Notes: a model not told the origin generated them from the letters alone. A stretch of DNA of 64,000 nt from Skeletonema tropicum (GCA_037178625.1 CM074129.1:1984001-2048000); one strand, 5' to 3'; positions 10,705 to 22,700 are shown, counted from the first letter of the stretch. Numbers and translations: made by a program.

Positions 10705-11969
10705 ATTTTATACGGTCAATTTTGTTCGTGGTTTGGTTATGCCGGTCCGTAATGGTCACATATTTAAGATATTGATTTGCGTGCGAGGAATGTCATACGC
10801 AAGCCACTCATTATTATTTATGCACTCTTCTAATTGCATGTGGTGTTCCGTAGCATGATAGTCGATGAGTGGCTGCGCGGAAAAGTCACGGATGGCGACA
10901 TGTTCTTCCTGCCAGCAGAGAAGCTGACACGTTGAAGTTAGGAGAGGAACAAGTGACGTCATATATTTGAGAATATGTAAAACGCGATCGATATAAAGTA
11001 CTGTCAAACGCGATCGGTAACTCGGTTTTTGCATGATCGATGATCGTGCAGAAAAAGAGAAAAAGATGCCACCACAATGGCCTACAATGGCACCCCTAGT
11101 ATGGCCGCCTATCTCAGTCCATGAGTATATTTCATAAGGTATCGATGGCCCATCCCTTAAACGACATTATGGCGATTTTTTCGCAGCAGTGTGGCGTTTC
11201 GGCTGCTGTAGGGGTGGAGATAATATCATTGCAATTCACTTCATTGAGATTTGAAATGAAAACAACCACCTTCCCTGCACCCATCGAAGATGATAAACAT
11301 CTATAGGCACTACCCCTCCGCTACCCATCGCCGATGGTAATATGAAGTGAGATTCTGGTTGCTCGGAATGACCATTAAAGCCCCCCCACACCTCCAAAAT
11401 ACCAAGGACACAAGATGTGCACAAAATTGCATAAATAATTTGACACTCTAACACAACAATAAGCCTGTAGACGGCGGATCGAGCGGCTCTAAAGACCGCA
11501 ACTCATCAACATTATTATAAATAAGAAGTGTCGGCTATTTATTGTCCATAATATTGCAATAGGCTGGATAAAAATAGCAACATCATAGACAGAAATGACA
11601 TTTATGTAGCATGTATTAGTCATTTATTTATGCGGTGTAGACAGTTGTAATAATAAAACCCTGCGGCTGAATAGTTGCAAAGGGTGTTGTCTGCGATATA
11701 GTTCACTGGATATTACTATTGGTAGGGTTTGTGCAACGTGGTGGCTATGAGAGTAGCGGCTATCATGTTAGATACTGACTGTCGAACGAAAAAACATGCA
11801 TGCATGCAGTTGCGCCTAGTTGCGCTCCAGGTTGCTCGGACAGCGCGCTGCACTTTTTTGTTAGCTGCTATCAAAATCTTATGCATCTACGATGCAATTT
11901 TGCTTGGAACGGCTCTAAGTAAGTAAGTGAGTATGTACTATAAAACGTTTCTGTTATAAGAATGTTATT
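10705..11969. other. Gene-free interior of the nested insertion
   Basis: No reading frame with recognisable content and no TIR or LTR were found in this 1.26-kb stretch. It is AT-rich with simple-sequence patches (ATGCATGCATGC near 11799, AAGTAAGTAAGTGAGTA near 11920) and lies 5' of the spliced gene. It may hold its promoter. Confidence 0.4.
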
Positions 11970-12121
11970 AAACAAGCATTGCAGAGCAACTTTATAGACG
12001 GATACATTGCAAAAAAAAATCCAACACGAAATCCACAGAATAATTTTGACATCATGACACATTTATGTTACAAAAACAAGCATTGCAGAGCAAATTTATA
12101 GACGGGTACATTGCAAAAAAA
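11970..12121. repeat. Direct repeat of ~48 bp at the right end of the nested insertion
   Basis: AAACAAGCATTGCAGAGCAA followed by TTTATAGACG-GTACATTGC and a run of A occurs at about 11970-12020 and again at about 12073-12121, with three or four differences. Each copy ends in poly-A. Confidence 0.7.
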
Positions 12122-12196
12122 AAACAGGCCCCGAGGGCCCGCGCCGCACTACACACCACACACAACATGCAGTCACAAATCGCCGCGCGCACCATT

Positions 12197-13489
12197 TCAT
12201 ATCATTTTGTCTTCTTTCTTGTCGTATTTGTCGACGATTTTAGTTGGCAATTCGACGATCTCAAACCATCCCGTGGCCGGATCGATCATAGTCATGCACA
12301 TGAAATCCATGCAAGTACCGGCTTTGTCCTCAATCTCAATTGGTATTGGTCCAATGAGATCGACGCAGACGGTATGCCATGGTCTAACGATTGCATCTTT
12401 CGGCGGAAGATGGCCATATTTTCGCTTGCGCGACTTGCCCTTCTGACATTTATCGCAGGTTTTGACCAGCCGTTTTATTTGAGCACTCATTCCGTGCCAA
12501 TACATTACTGCGGAAATTGTTTCCATCATTCTGTCTCTACCGGGGTGTTGAAGGTACGTGTGATACCAAGCCAGCACTTTCTCCTGCAAGGAGTCCGGTA
12601 TGACGAGTCTGGGTTGTCTAGTGTCTCTGCCCTTAACGAGGACTTCAACATCATCGTAGATCATAAGTTGGAACTGAGAGTCACGCTGAGGTTTCTCAAA
12701 GTGCTTTTTCAACTTTGCATCAGCACGCTGTTCGGCGGCAATCTCACTAATCGTGACAGGGTAGACCATGTCTTCCTGTTGTTCTACTTGTGAGAAGAGA
12801 TGCGTCATCACTTGTTTAGGTTGTGGTAATGACTGTGAGTCTTCCGGGTCATAGTCATTTTTATAATGGCTGAAAAGGGAAACCATCGCGTTCCACTTCT
12901 CATGACGGTTGGTTTTCCAGTTGCCGTCGTCATCCACTTCGTCGTCTTTGTGGGGATTTGTCTTTGGACAGTAGTCAAGACGTGATATAGCGTCGGCTAC
13001 TGTGTTATCAATACCTTTGATGTACCTGATGTCAGGTCCAAACTCATTCAAGATGACCATCCAACGGCGTGTCCGATCAGAAGATTGGCCGATGTTGTCT
13101 CTTGTGAGGTTGATATGATCAGTGTAGATGATAATCTTTTGACCCAAGAGCATGCTTCGGAATTCTTGAAGTAATTCGACGATAGAGAGGAGCTCTAGGT
13201 CCGTGACTGAGTAATTTCGTTGCGCCGTAGTCAGCTTCCTGCTGAAAAAGGCTAAAGGCCTATTTTTCTGTGTAATTACGCCCCCAAGCTGACGCTTGGA
13301 CGCATCTGTGTAAATTACGAAAGGCTCATCGTCTTCATATGACGGATATGCTAGGATTACGTCCCAGTGCAATAATTTTCTTGATCTCTTCAAACGCTTC
13401 TTGGTGAATGCTGTCCCAATGCCAAGGCTTAGGCGCTTTACGTTGCGTCCCATCTTTCTTTTTCTTTTTTGAAAGCTTGGTAGATCCAC
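12197..13489 (-). pseudogene. RNase H and first half of integrase (gypsy pol)
   Basis: FVIYTDASKRQLGGVITQ and IIIYTDHINL mark the Ty3/gypsy RNase H, with DAISRLDYCP at its end. A zinc-binding HHCC integrase N-terminus follows (HTYLQHPGRDRMMETI, then CDKCQKGK). The core begins HTVCVDLIGPI (first catalytic Asp) and runs through MIDPATGWFEIVELP before the frame stops at 12197. The frame is shifted by one base relative to the RT frame at about 13350. Confidence 0.85.
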
Positions 13490-14351
13490 ATTCCGCTACG
13501 AGATCAGTGAGCGGAGCAAGAAGATCTGTACGTCGATGCCAAAGGTCTCGATAGTACTGAATTATTCCGAGGATGCTTCGTAATTCTTTGACGTTTTTCG
13601 GCGGCTGAAGAGCCAGAATTGCGTTGACTTTGCTCACTTGAGGTTTAATTCCCTCCCGTGACAGAGTATACCCAAGATACTCGACCTCTTCGGCAGCAAA
13701 GTTACATTTGGCAGCGTTAACTTGCAGACCTGCGTCACGCAATCTTTGAAGAACTGTATCTAGTTTCTCCAGATGGTCCTCGAAGGTACCAGCGGTGATG
13801 AGCAACAAATCATCAATGTATGCTCTTACATATTCCAAATCGTGGAATAGACCGTTCATTTTCGATTGAAAGATGTCTGGACTACAGGCTACCCCCATAG
13901 GTAGACGTTTGTAATGATAAAGACCCCATGGAAACACGATAGTGCAAATATCCATGGTTGCTGGGTCCAACCTAAGGTGATAGTATCCCATATTAAGGTC
14001 AATCGCTGTGGCCCATTGAAAGTCCTCGATCTCCTGCAACGTCTGCGCAATCTTCGGCAACGGATAAGGCTTGCGAATCAGGCGTGCATTGAGAGCGCGG
14101 AAGTCCGTAAGGAAGCGGACTGTACCATTTGCTTTTGGTATGACGAATGAGGGGGCTCCCCATTCGCTTTGCTCAATTGGTTCTAAGACACCAATGTCTA
14201 TGAGTCTTTTTAGTTCTTTCTTGATTGTATCCCTGTGAATTCGAGGAACGGGAAAGGCCCGACCTCGGAATGGCTTTGCCCCTGGCTTCAGCTCAAAATT
14301 CACTGAATTCTTTGTCCCATGTCCCCAATTTGCCTTCAAACATTGACTCAT
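13335..14351 (-). pseudogene. Reverse transcriptase domain (gypsy pol)
   Basis: Shows RT motifs in order: VIPKANGTVRFLTDFRALN, ATAIDLNMGYYHLRLD, WGLYHYKRLPMGVACSPDIFQ and YVRAYIDDLLLI (the catalytic YxDD box, here YIDD). LGYTLSREGIKP follows as in gypsy-group thumb regions. The frame overlaps both neighbours, and one-base shifts near 14320 (to protease) and 13350 (to RNase H) break the polyprotein. All RT catalytic residues that I can identify are intact. Confidence 0.9.
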
Positions 14352-15129
14352 GGCGAGTCAATACTTTGAGGAGAGCTTCTTTCTGGCTATTGGTGAGGTT
14401 TGGGCAGTTTTCTTCGACCACTTTAGGCAGGTCTGCCTTTTCGTACTTGGCGTCTAATATCTTGACGACTCTTTCTGTTGCCTGTTTGGTTGAGGATGGT
14501 TCCATTGCCTCATTGTAGGTGTTGAAAAGATCGCGTCTAGATTGTAGCTCTTCGTTCGACTTCATTGGTGTCTGGATTCCATCGAGTGTTAATACTCGGT
14601 TTTCGAAATCCAAGAGTGCATTCCAACGGGCCAACGTCTCTATCCCTACAATGAGGTCGTACGTTGGGTTATCATTTACAGAAACAATCTTTACATCTGC
14701 TTTGCAGGAAAAAATCTTGCTCTGAGAGAGCTCGGGAAAGAGCAAGTCCATTTTGGCAACGTCGTTGGTGATGAAGTCTCCATTGGAGGTTGTCCATCGT
14801 GACGGTTGGCTCTTTCGTACCGCTTCAAATTTAAGGAATTCAGAGCGGGTGAGGAAAGCTATGTCTCCATCACTACCGGTGTCCAATAAGATTCGAAAGG
14901 GCCGAGTCCTCTTGTTAAGTCTCCTTTTAAATACGGGGCTGCCTAAGACGACGGTCTTGAGGCCCATCCCTTTCCTTACAGTAGCTTTAAGAGTAGCGTG
15001 ATGAGCTTTTCTACCACTGTAGTCAATGTTACAAGCGCCGTTTATCGGCTCACAATCATGGATATGCTTAAAGAGTTTCTTTCTAGGTTTAAGTTCTTCT
15101 AGTTGCTCGTATTCGGATTTAGTTTGCAT
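14293..15129 (-). pseudogene. Aspartic protease plus linker to RT (gypsy pol N-terminus)
   Basis: Starts with an ATG at 15129, 28 bp after the gag stop. FRILLDTGSDGDIAFL carries the DTGS active-site motif of retroviral-type aspartic proteases. YDLIVGIETLARWNALLDF is the flap-distal conserved part. The last residues before the stop (GKLGTWDKEF) overlap in a different frame with the start of the RT reading frame (WGHGTKNSVNFELKPGAKPF), showing a one-base shift. Confidence 0.85.
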
Positions 15130-15156
15130 GATTGTGTTGGCGCTGCGCCAATCATC

Positions 15157-16738
15157 CTATTCGCTGTCGGAATCTTCTTCCTCGTCGCTGTAGCTCATGC
15201 TACGCTTCTTCTTCTTGGCACTACCCTTCTGAAGGGCATGCACTGACTTTCTCAATTTCTTGTTATCGGCTTTCATGCTGGCTAGCATATCTACTACTTC
15301 TTTGTTGCTGTAGTTGTCACGACCGCGCTGACGTTTCAAGCTGCCATCTTCATTGTACTTTTGACAGTCAGCGGTGTTGTGGTTGTGATGAGCGCCTCCA
15401 AACTTCTTGCAAAGTTTGCAATGTTTCGTTTCGCTGTCCGCTTGGTTTTGGTTTCCTTGACCATTCTTGCGGTTTCCACGTTGGTTGTTGCGGTTGCTGG
15501 AATTCTTACCAGCACCACCACCTCCTCCTCCCCCCCCCTGGGGTTGAGAAGCTTTCTGCTCGGTGCGCACTTGATCGACAAGGGGCTGAAGTTCATTTGC
15601 CAAAACGTACAGTGTTGTTTGCATTATGCGATTTGAACAGAGTCTGCACCTTTTTGGGCATGCAGTCGACCAGGATGTCACATAATTCCTTCTGGGTGAA
15701 AGGCTTGTTCCCCCATGGGACCTGATCGTTATTGATATACATTGGATTATCCTTTGTGCTCGGCAACAAGGGAATGTTACGATTAATATCTTCCAGGAAG
15801 CCCACAAAGTCCTTCACTGGGATTTCGCCGTTGGGAGGAAAAAGAGCATGATTAGTCATCTTTTTCTTTTGGATTTCGGCACGGCCGTAACCCCCCTGAT
15901 GCACAGCATGGCTGCGAATGGCGTTCATGATGCCCTCAAAGGAAAGTCCCCGAGGAGCGTCAATCTCATATGTTACTTCTTGCATTTCGTAGCGGAACTT
16001 GACGTCTGGATCGTTGAAGGTGACGTCGTCGACCCTGTCATCATACATCTCGATGCGACCTACTGGTTCGTCTTTGGTATTGTCCCACTGGAAAGCTACC
16101 TTTTTCAATTCGTATGATGTAATTTCATGCGTTGTAGGTTTAAGTAGGGTAGTTTCCACCGTGTCGGTGAAGGTTCCATGGAGATCCCCGATGAAGTTGA
16201 TGTACATTGTGCGCATCTTTTCTACCCTGTCAAGAATACTGTCCTTGGTGCTTTCTAGCGCCTCGGATTGTTGTTTGACTTCTTTTTTTGTTTTCTTGAT
16301 GTCCTCTTCGGAACCACCAAACCTTTTGAGATTTTCGAGCTTGGCTCTTTGTTTGTTGTAGTGTTGTTGATGCGCGTCCCTGACGCTGACCAAATCTTCA
16401 AGCTGCGCAATGAGCTTGGTATCATAATAGGCGTTGATGCATTCTGCTTGCTTTTGGATGAAGTCGTCGTAGGCTCTGCTGACGAGCGAGCTGACTTGTT
16501 TTTTTACACCTCCTATTTTGATTTCGAACCGGTTGCCGGCAGTCGATGGGCGAGCTTTCTTTGGGTCCCTGGAGAAACTGAACGTTACACGTTCTTCGTT
16601 CAGGAACCAGCCGCGTTCAACTTTAAGTTTTGGATTTGCAGTCTTGTGCTGATTGATTTGAGAGTACGTGTTCGCCGTGAACCGATCTCCTACCATCCAA
16701 TTATTGCTGTCGTTGACTACTCTGAGTAATCTCGACAT
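15157..16738 (-). pseudogene. Gag-like protein with CCHC-type zinc knuckle, frame broken near 15610
   Basis: The frame from ATG 16738 (opening MSRLLRVVNDSNNWMVGDRF) runs to a stop at 15593. The sequence continues in another frame (15657-15157) as YVLANELQPLVDQVRTEQK. A Gly-rich run (positions about 15525-15545) follows, then a zinc-knuckle-like CKLCKKFGGAHHNHNTADC, and a Lys-rich/acidic tail ending SDEEEDSDSE. A central charged helix (KLENLKRFGGSEEDIKKTKK) is probably coiled coil. The break could be a mutation, a sequencing indel or programmed frameshifting; I see no obvious slippery heptamer at the overlap. Confidence 0.8.
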
Positions 16739-16818
16739 CGTCTTCTCTTTATTTTAGAGGAATCTGCTACTTTCACTGCCTGTTCCTTGGGAACAGGACC
16801 GAGTAAAAATATTATTAG

Positions 16819-17114
16819 TGTCAGCGGCGGTAGCTGATACGGTGAGTTGAATGAATAATTTGGTGTTATGTAAATTATGCTAGTCTGCGTTAAGAGTGAT
16901 CGATGCAGCTTCCGGAAGAAGATGGCTGAAGGAAGACACGTCATCGATTGATAAGGGTGGCGTAATGAGATCCTGTGGCTCTCATACGTTATCTGTTACT
17001 TAACGTGGAAGGAAGGACAGACAATGACTTAGCGAGCCATTGGCGAGCTGGACCGTGTGCTAGGCTACAGGAAACGGGATTGGTATCTGGCTAATGTAGC
17101 CAGTGCCTATGACA
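16819..17114 (-). repeat. 5' LTR of the gypsy element
   Basis: Same 296-bp sequence as 6826-7121 with about three substitutions. It is followed directly by ATGGAGCACTCAC, the second copy of the target duplication (one base changed from ATGGC) and the resumed tandem unit. Confidence 0.9.
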
Positions 17115-17881
17115 ATGGAGCACTCACTACTTGCATGGGTATAGCGTACTGATCGATGAGTCAGTTGGCAACAGAAGCAAGATGAAAATTGACTTGAAAA
17201 GCTAATTCAACACACATAATGCAAACATGTTCATGGCATTGGGTAATAGGATATATTAGATCTTTCCGAGACACTGCAAATAACATAACATTGAATAACA
17301 ACTAATTATTGACGGAACGTGTGTACGACTTATCATAGAAAAGCATTTTGCCATATGATAGGATGTCAGGGATAAGCGCAACGCACATCACCCTCTTAGA
17401 CGACAACATCATTGACGACCACTCGTCTGAGCACACTCAGAGATAGCCACGATAACATTTCAAACAACATCTCACGTCCACTCAATTGTTGAAAACTGCC
17501 GCTGCTGTTGTCGTAGATGTGATCTTCCCTCCGGTTTGGATTGATTTGCTGTGAGAAACTTACATAATGCTGCAAGCACACGCGTGCCTCTTTTTCAATG
17601 ATGCTCTCAGTGATTCTATAACGCTAATGACGACGATCGACGGCTCTGACGGAAGCTCAGCAATATGCAATACCATTTCATGGCCAATGGCGGTGGCTGA
17701 ACGACGACCCAAGGGCAAATGAAGCGCATGTCATGGTAGGCATGTCTTGTTATTGTGTCTATGTCTTTGTCATAAAGAAAAATCGCATCTTTCACGTGAT
17801 CTGACATGTGTGACTACTATGTGACCATGTATGTGATTACACGGTTGCAAAAATAGTTGCAAATACTCCGAGTACAAGCGT
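17115..17881. repeat. Tandem unit 2, right part
   Basis: Continues unit 2 after the gypsy insertion and matches 5528-6293. It carries a private extra G (GCTCAGCAATATG near 17658) that neither unit 1 nor unit 3 has. Confidence 0.85.
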
Positions 17882-18199
17882 ATTAACCCGGATTTGCAAC
17901 CCAAGTAGCAAAAGTTACAGAGGAATTCGTAGCGTGATTATACAATAAAAATATATCACGGTCAGGAGCGTGGTATGTCGGTCTTAATTGTGGTATTTTA
18001 TGGTCATTTTGCAACCGATGTTGCAAAAATCCTTGCAAAAGAGCATGCTTTTTGCAACTTTTGCAACCCAAAGTAAACGCAGTGTGACAGCGCAGAGCGG
18101 TCATTGGTCACACTTCTTTTCCATCGCTCCGGCAGGCGCCGATCACCATAAGTACACTCTAGCCCAGCTAGATCAACACACCATCATCTATACGACCGA
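17882..18199. repeat. Tandem unit 3, first 318 bp
   Basis: Begins ATTAACCCGG like the other units and follows them to ATCTATACGACC, then switches abruptly to LTR sequence at GATCGATGCAG. Confidence 0.85.
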
Positions 18200-18414
18200 T
18201 CGATGCAGCTTCCGGAAGAAGATGGCTGAAGGAAGACACGTCATCGATTGATAAGGGTGACGTAATGAGATCCTGTGGCTCTCATACGTTATCTGTTACT
18301 TAACGTGGAAGGAAGGACAGACAATGACTTAGCGAGCCATTGGCAAGCTGGACCGTGTGCTAGGCTACAGGAAACGGGATTGGTATCTGGCTAATGTAGC
18401 CAGTGCCTATGACA
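18200..18414 (-). repeat. LTR fragment fused into tandem unit 3
   Basis: Corresponds to 16900-17114 of the 5' LTR at an offset of exactly 1300 bp and ends in the same CTATGACA|ATGGAGCAC junction, including the altered target-site base. It therefore derives from the full element's right flank by recombination or conversion and not from an independent insertion. Confidence 0.85.
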
Positions 18415-19180
18415 ATGGAGCACTCACTACTTGCATGGGTATAGCGTACTGATCGATGAGTCAGTTGGCAACAGAAGCAAGATGAAAATTGACTTGAAAA
18501 GCTAATTCAACACACATAATGCAAACATGTTCATGGCATTGGGTAATAGGATATATTAGATCTTTCCGAGACACTGCAAATAACATAACATTGAATAACA
18601 ACTAATTATTGACGGAATGTGTGTACGACTTATCATAGAAAAGCATTTTGCCATATGATAGGATGTCAGGGATAAGCGCAACGCACATCACCCTCTTAGA
18701 CGACAACATCATTGACGACCACTCGTCTGAGCACACTCAGAGATAGCCACGATAACATTTCAAACAACATCTCACGTCCACTCAATTGTTGAAAACTGCC
18801 GCTGCTGTTGTCGTAGATGTGATCTTCCCTCCGGTTTGGATTGATTTGCTGTGAGAAACTTACATAATGCTGCAAGCACACGCGTGCCTCTTTTTCAATG
18901 ATGCTCTCAGTGATTCTATAACGCTAATGACGACGATCGACGGCTCTGACGGAAGCTCACAATATGCAATACCATTTCATGGCCAATGGCGGTGGCTGAA
19001 CGACGACCCAAGGGCAAATGAAGCGCATGTCATGGTAGGCATGTCTTGTTATTGTGTCTATGTCTTTGTCATAAAGAAAAATCGCATCTTTCACGTGATC
19101 TGACATGTGTGACTACTATGTGACCATGTATGTGATTACACGGTTGCAAAAATAGTTGCAAATACTCCGAGTACAAGCGT
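18415..19180. repeat. Tandem unit 3, last part
   Basis: Matches the end of units 1 and 2 down to GAGTACAAGCGTA, after which single-copy sequence begins. One substitution (GGAATGTGTG against GGAACGTGTG) is private to this copy. Confidence 0.85.
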
Positions 19181-19703
19181 AGTAAAATACTGTACAAATT
19201 GCAAAGTTCGACGCGACTTCTAATCCAAGAAAAATCAATATTTTGAGGATAACCTGTACAATACGTTTGATGGGAAAAAACGACCCTTCCCTAAACAAAT
19301 ACTAGTTCCTACGTTTCAAAAGACAACGATTATAGGGTTATCCAAAGACTAAAAAAAGAGGTACAAACTTGTTCGGAATAAGAAACTAAAATGTATCAAA
19401 TTCCTACGTGAAGGTTCTCTGTAAATGCGAACTCTTTTTCAAAACGCATGTGCCGAAGAAATAATATACAATACCAAAAACATCTGCCTCGAAGAAGTAA
19501 TTTTAGTATGATTCATAATTCTGTTATATGAATGCCTTCACGATCAAGTTGAGCAAAGATGCAGGTACTTACTGACTGACTACTAACTTTATCTAACTCG
19601 TCACGAACTGTGGAGACAAATTTAATTTGGAGAAAATATAACAAACAAATCGGAACCTAAATGAATTGACAGTGGACGGACGGGAGCAAATTCAACTATC
19701 AAG
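19181..19703. other. 5' flank of the AAA/TPR gene
   Basis: 523 bp of AT-rich sequence between the repeat array and the next start codon. No reading frame or recognisable promoter element was found. It presumably holds the promoter of the gene at 19704. Confidence 0.4.
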
Positions 19704-22700
19704 ATGTCTTCCAACAGTAGAGCATCCAGTATTCTTTCAGACTGGATTCGTCGTGCACTGGATGGAGTCGATCTATCCGCCCACCCTACAACTATTCGTA
19801 ATTCTATAGCGCTCTGCTCGGATGACTACTTCTTGATGCCGGCGCTGCGGTTGGCATATTCATTAGTTGATCAACTTTGCAAGGAGGAAGCAATTGGTAA
19901 ATCACCCACACTAAGCGTTGACTGGGTGGATAATATCGTCGTTTACAGTAACAATCGAGTTGGATCCGAAGTGATGCACGGCGGTGGTGGTCGTCGTGAC
20001 AGTCTAGATAGTCAAGGTTTCATTGATAGTCTAGGATTTGGTTTTGATCCCAGTGATGCCGGTGTGAACGATTTTGATGTGGATGATTTATTCGGATCGA
20101 TTCTCAACGAAGGTGCTGCACTTTCGGAAGATGGTAGAGATCGAGACGTTCAAGAAGCATGTTGTGATTACATTAGGGCAGAATTTTCACCATCCCTGTT
20201 CTATCTCATTGCGAATGTTGCTGATGATGGTGGGCTTCCGAAGGACGTTATCATGCAATGTATCTCTTCTCTTGGGGTAGTATTCTATGTGTTGTTCTCG
20301 GGGGGAGAACGGCCTGCACATTTCCCCACACCCACAGAACTTGCAGCACAGAAATTAACTACCAGATCCGACACTGAGTCTGAGACAGAAGAACTTTCCC
20401 AAGAGCTGTCAGAAGACTTGGAACCTCTCCCCTTCGACCAAGCTGGACCCATTGATCTAGCTGGTGAACTGAGCATATTTGACAGTATTGATGATCAATA
20501 CGTACATGAGCCGCTGGGTAATCGCACTTTTGATGATGCTCCTGATAATCCAAATCCAAGAAAGAAACATGCATCGAAACAGAATAGAGATATCAGCAAC
20601 GATTGCTCTGCACTAGCAGAATCGTTGAGAGCAAAGGGCCTTCCGAGTCCTTTGTGTGATTTAGTTGCCAACATGCTGGACTGCATCAATGGTACTCTCA
20701 GTGGAGAAGACTCATACCAGAGCATGTCTGATGTCCGGAGTGACCTCCGACTCATGCTAGACAATCCCAATACCTTTCTCCGTGATGTAGACACGACGAA
20801 ACTATCATCAACAGGATTACAATTTATCGAGAAGACGATGTTTGGTAGGAATGTGGAACTGTCCAGCATCAAGGATGCATACCGGCGGTCGATATCATCT
20901 GGCGAGTGCACGCCAGTAAGTATCACCGGCACATCTGGCACGGGTAAGTCGCTTTTGGCCAATGAATTTGGGAAGTTCGTGGTATCAGATGGAGGTATCT
21001 TTCTATCCGGAAAGGTTGATCAACTTCAGCAGGGCAAACCATTCAGTGCCTTAGCATCAGCATTCGGCCAGTATTGTGGTATTTTGTTACATGAAGGCAT
21101 GACATCGTCAAAAGAGGAGGTGGCGTCCCAGTTGAGATCCGTATTGGGGAAGGAGTCACACCACTTGTCGAAGATAATTCCCAGCTTGGCAACTATTCTA
21201 GGCTGTGAGTTGTCTGTGCTCAATCACAACGAAGACTGCATCAATGCTCAGAAGCGAGTGCAATATTTGTTATGCCAGTTTGTGGAAGTGATTTCCAGTT
21301 CATCGTCGGTCCCCATCACATTGTTTCTCGATGACTTGCAGTGGGCAGATACCGCATCCATCGCAGTAGTGAACCAACTCTTGTTTGCAGCAGGGTCATT
21401 GTCACATAAGCACTTTTTCTTTCTAGCATGTGCCCGTGAAAGAGACTCCACAACGAAGTGGTTGCCTGGAGTTGACATTCTCGTCGCTGGGGGGATCAAT
21501 ATGAAACTTGATTGCATGGACGAGCCTACGCTGAACGCAATGGTTTCAGAGACTTTATGTCTGTCGCCACGGCTAACTCGGACTTTGTCGAATGTAATAT
21601 ACCACAAGACGAAGGGAAACCCCCTCTTCGTGTCCCGACTGATGCGTTCGCTGAGCAATGAAGGTCTGTTGCGTCCAAGCTTGAGTCGAAGGCGATGGGA
21701 GTGGGACACGAAGGAGATTCGGTCTAGAAGACTGCCCGACGATGTTGCAATATTTTTGACAGACTCATTAGGAGAGTTGCCAAAAGAGGTCCAATGGGCA
21801 CTGTTCGTTTTGTCATGCTTCGGAGCATCGTCAGAGAAGAACGCTTTTGTGGAAAGACAAGGGCTGGATGACAACGTACTCAAGAATCTTGAAATTGCTG
21901 TGGCTGAAGGGCTGGTGGACAAGATTGATGATCAGTACCGTTTCGCCCACGACCGAATCCAAGAAGCTGCCTACAACACAATACCAGCGCAGAAACGCTG
22001 CCTCATTCACTTTAAGTACGGTATTGAACTATCGTCTTTGTTGATTGGAGAGGAAGATGCAAGTGCCAGTGTTCTCTTCACTGCTATAAATCAGCTAAAT
22101 CTAGGAGGTCCTCATGCTGTCCAAGATAAGGATCAATATGTCACCGCTGCTCGACTCAATTTGAGAGCTGGAAAGAAGGCAATGGAGATGTCAGATTACG
22201 AAACAGCGTACTCGTATTTTGACTGTGGGATTTCGTTTCTTCGCAAGAAGCACTGGGAAGAACACTACTCACTGAGTTTGGAGCTGTTTAGTTTGGCAGC
22301 ACGATGCGCTCTTACAAATGGGGATCGTACCAGCTTGAAGATACTTATTGCGGAAGTGATGACGAAGGCATATTTCTTTGAAGATAAGCTTGACGTGTTG
22401 TATCTTGAAACATGTGCGTTGGCTTCTTCTTCTAGATTAGTGGAATCAATTGAACAGGGGCTTGATATTCTATCCAAGCTGGGTATTGAAGTGCAAGGAG
22501 GCAGTGTGGAAGCATGTGTAGAAGGAGCAAAAGACTTACTGTCAGCATATACTTATGATGACTTATTGAATTTCAAGCAAATGACCGACCCTACTATGAT
22601 AATGGCAATGAAGTTCTTAGGAAAGTTGGAGATGGGAATGACTCAAATCATGCCCAAGTTTGTTCTGTTTGTGGCATTCAAAATTATTCAGCTTTCTTTG

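Larger units (their letters stand above)
8115..12171. mobile_element. 4.06-kb insertion splitting the integrase gene, flanked by a 9-bp direct repeat
   Basis: The 9-mer GTCACAAAT lies at 8106-8114 and again at 12172-12180, immediately flanking sequence foreign to the retroelement. Removing 8115-12171 plus one repeat joins the two integrase halves at the expected place. No matching terminal inverted repeats were found at these exact ends, so the element class is unknown. A 13-bp GC-rich inverted repeat (GGCCCTCGGGGCC at 8030-8042, its complement at 12127-12139) offers an alternative boundary but leaves no target duplication. The insert carries one spliced gene and no recognised transposase or reverse transcriptase. 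Confidence 0.6.
6826..17114 (-). mobile_element. Ty3/gypsy-type LTR retrotransposon, nested inside the tandem repeat and itself interrupted
   Basis: Two 296-bp LTRs (6826-7121, 16819-17114) bound the element, which is read on the minus strand as gag, protease, RT, RNase H, integrase. That order is the Ty3/gypsy order. The target duplication is ATGGC (6821-6825) against ATGGA (17115-17119), and the empty site ATGGCGCACTCAC survives in unit 1 at about 5528. A purine-rich CTTGGGGGCGAG lies next to the 3' LTR as a possible polypurine tract. No clear tRNA-primer site was recognised next to the 5' LTR. Without the internal insertion the element is about 6.2 kb. Frames are broken at four points, so this copy is not autonomous as written. 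Confidence 0.9.

Noticed and set aside
8030..12139. 13-bp GC-rich inverted repeat as the true ends of the nested insertion
   Set aside because: No target duplication at those ends, and the motif is nearly self-palindromic. The 9-bp direct repeat GTCACAAAT just outside gives a cleaner boundary, though the question stays open.
12065..12793. 242-codon plus-strand frame
   Set aside because: Antisense shadow of the RNase H/integrase frame.
18200..18414. Independent solo LTR
   Set aside because: It lacks the LTR start and shares the altered target base with the full element, so it was copied from it.
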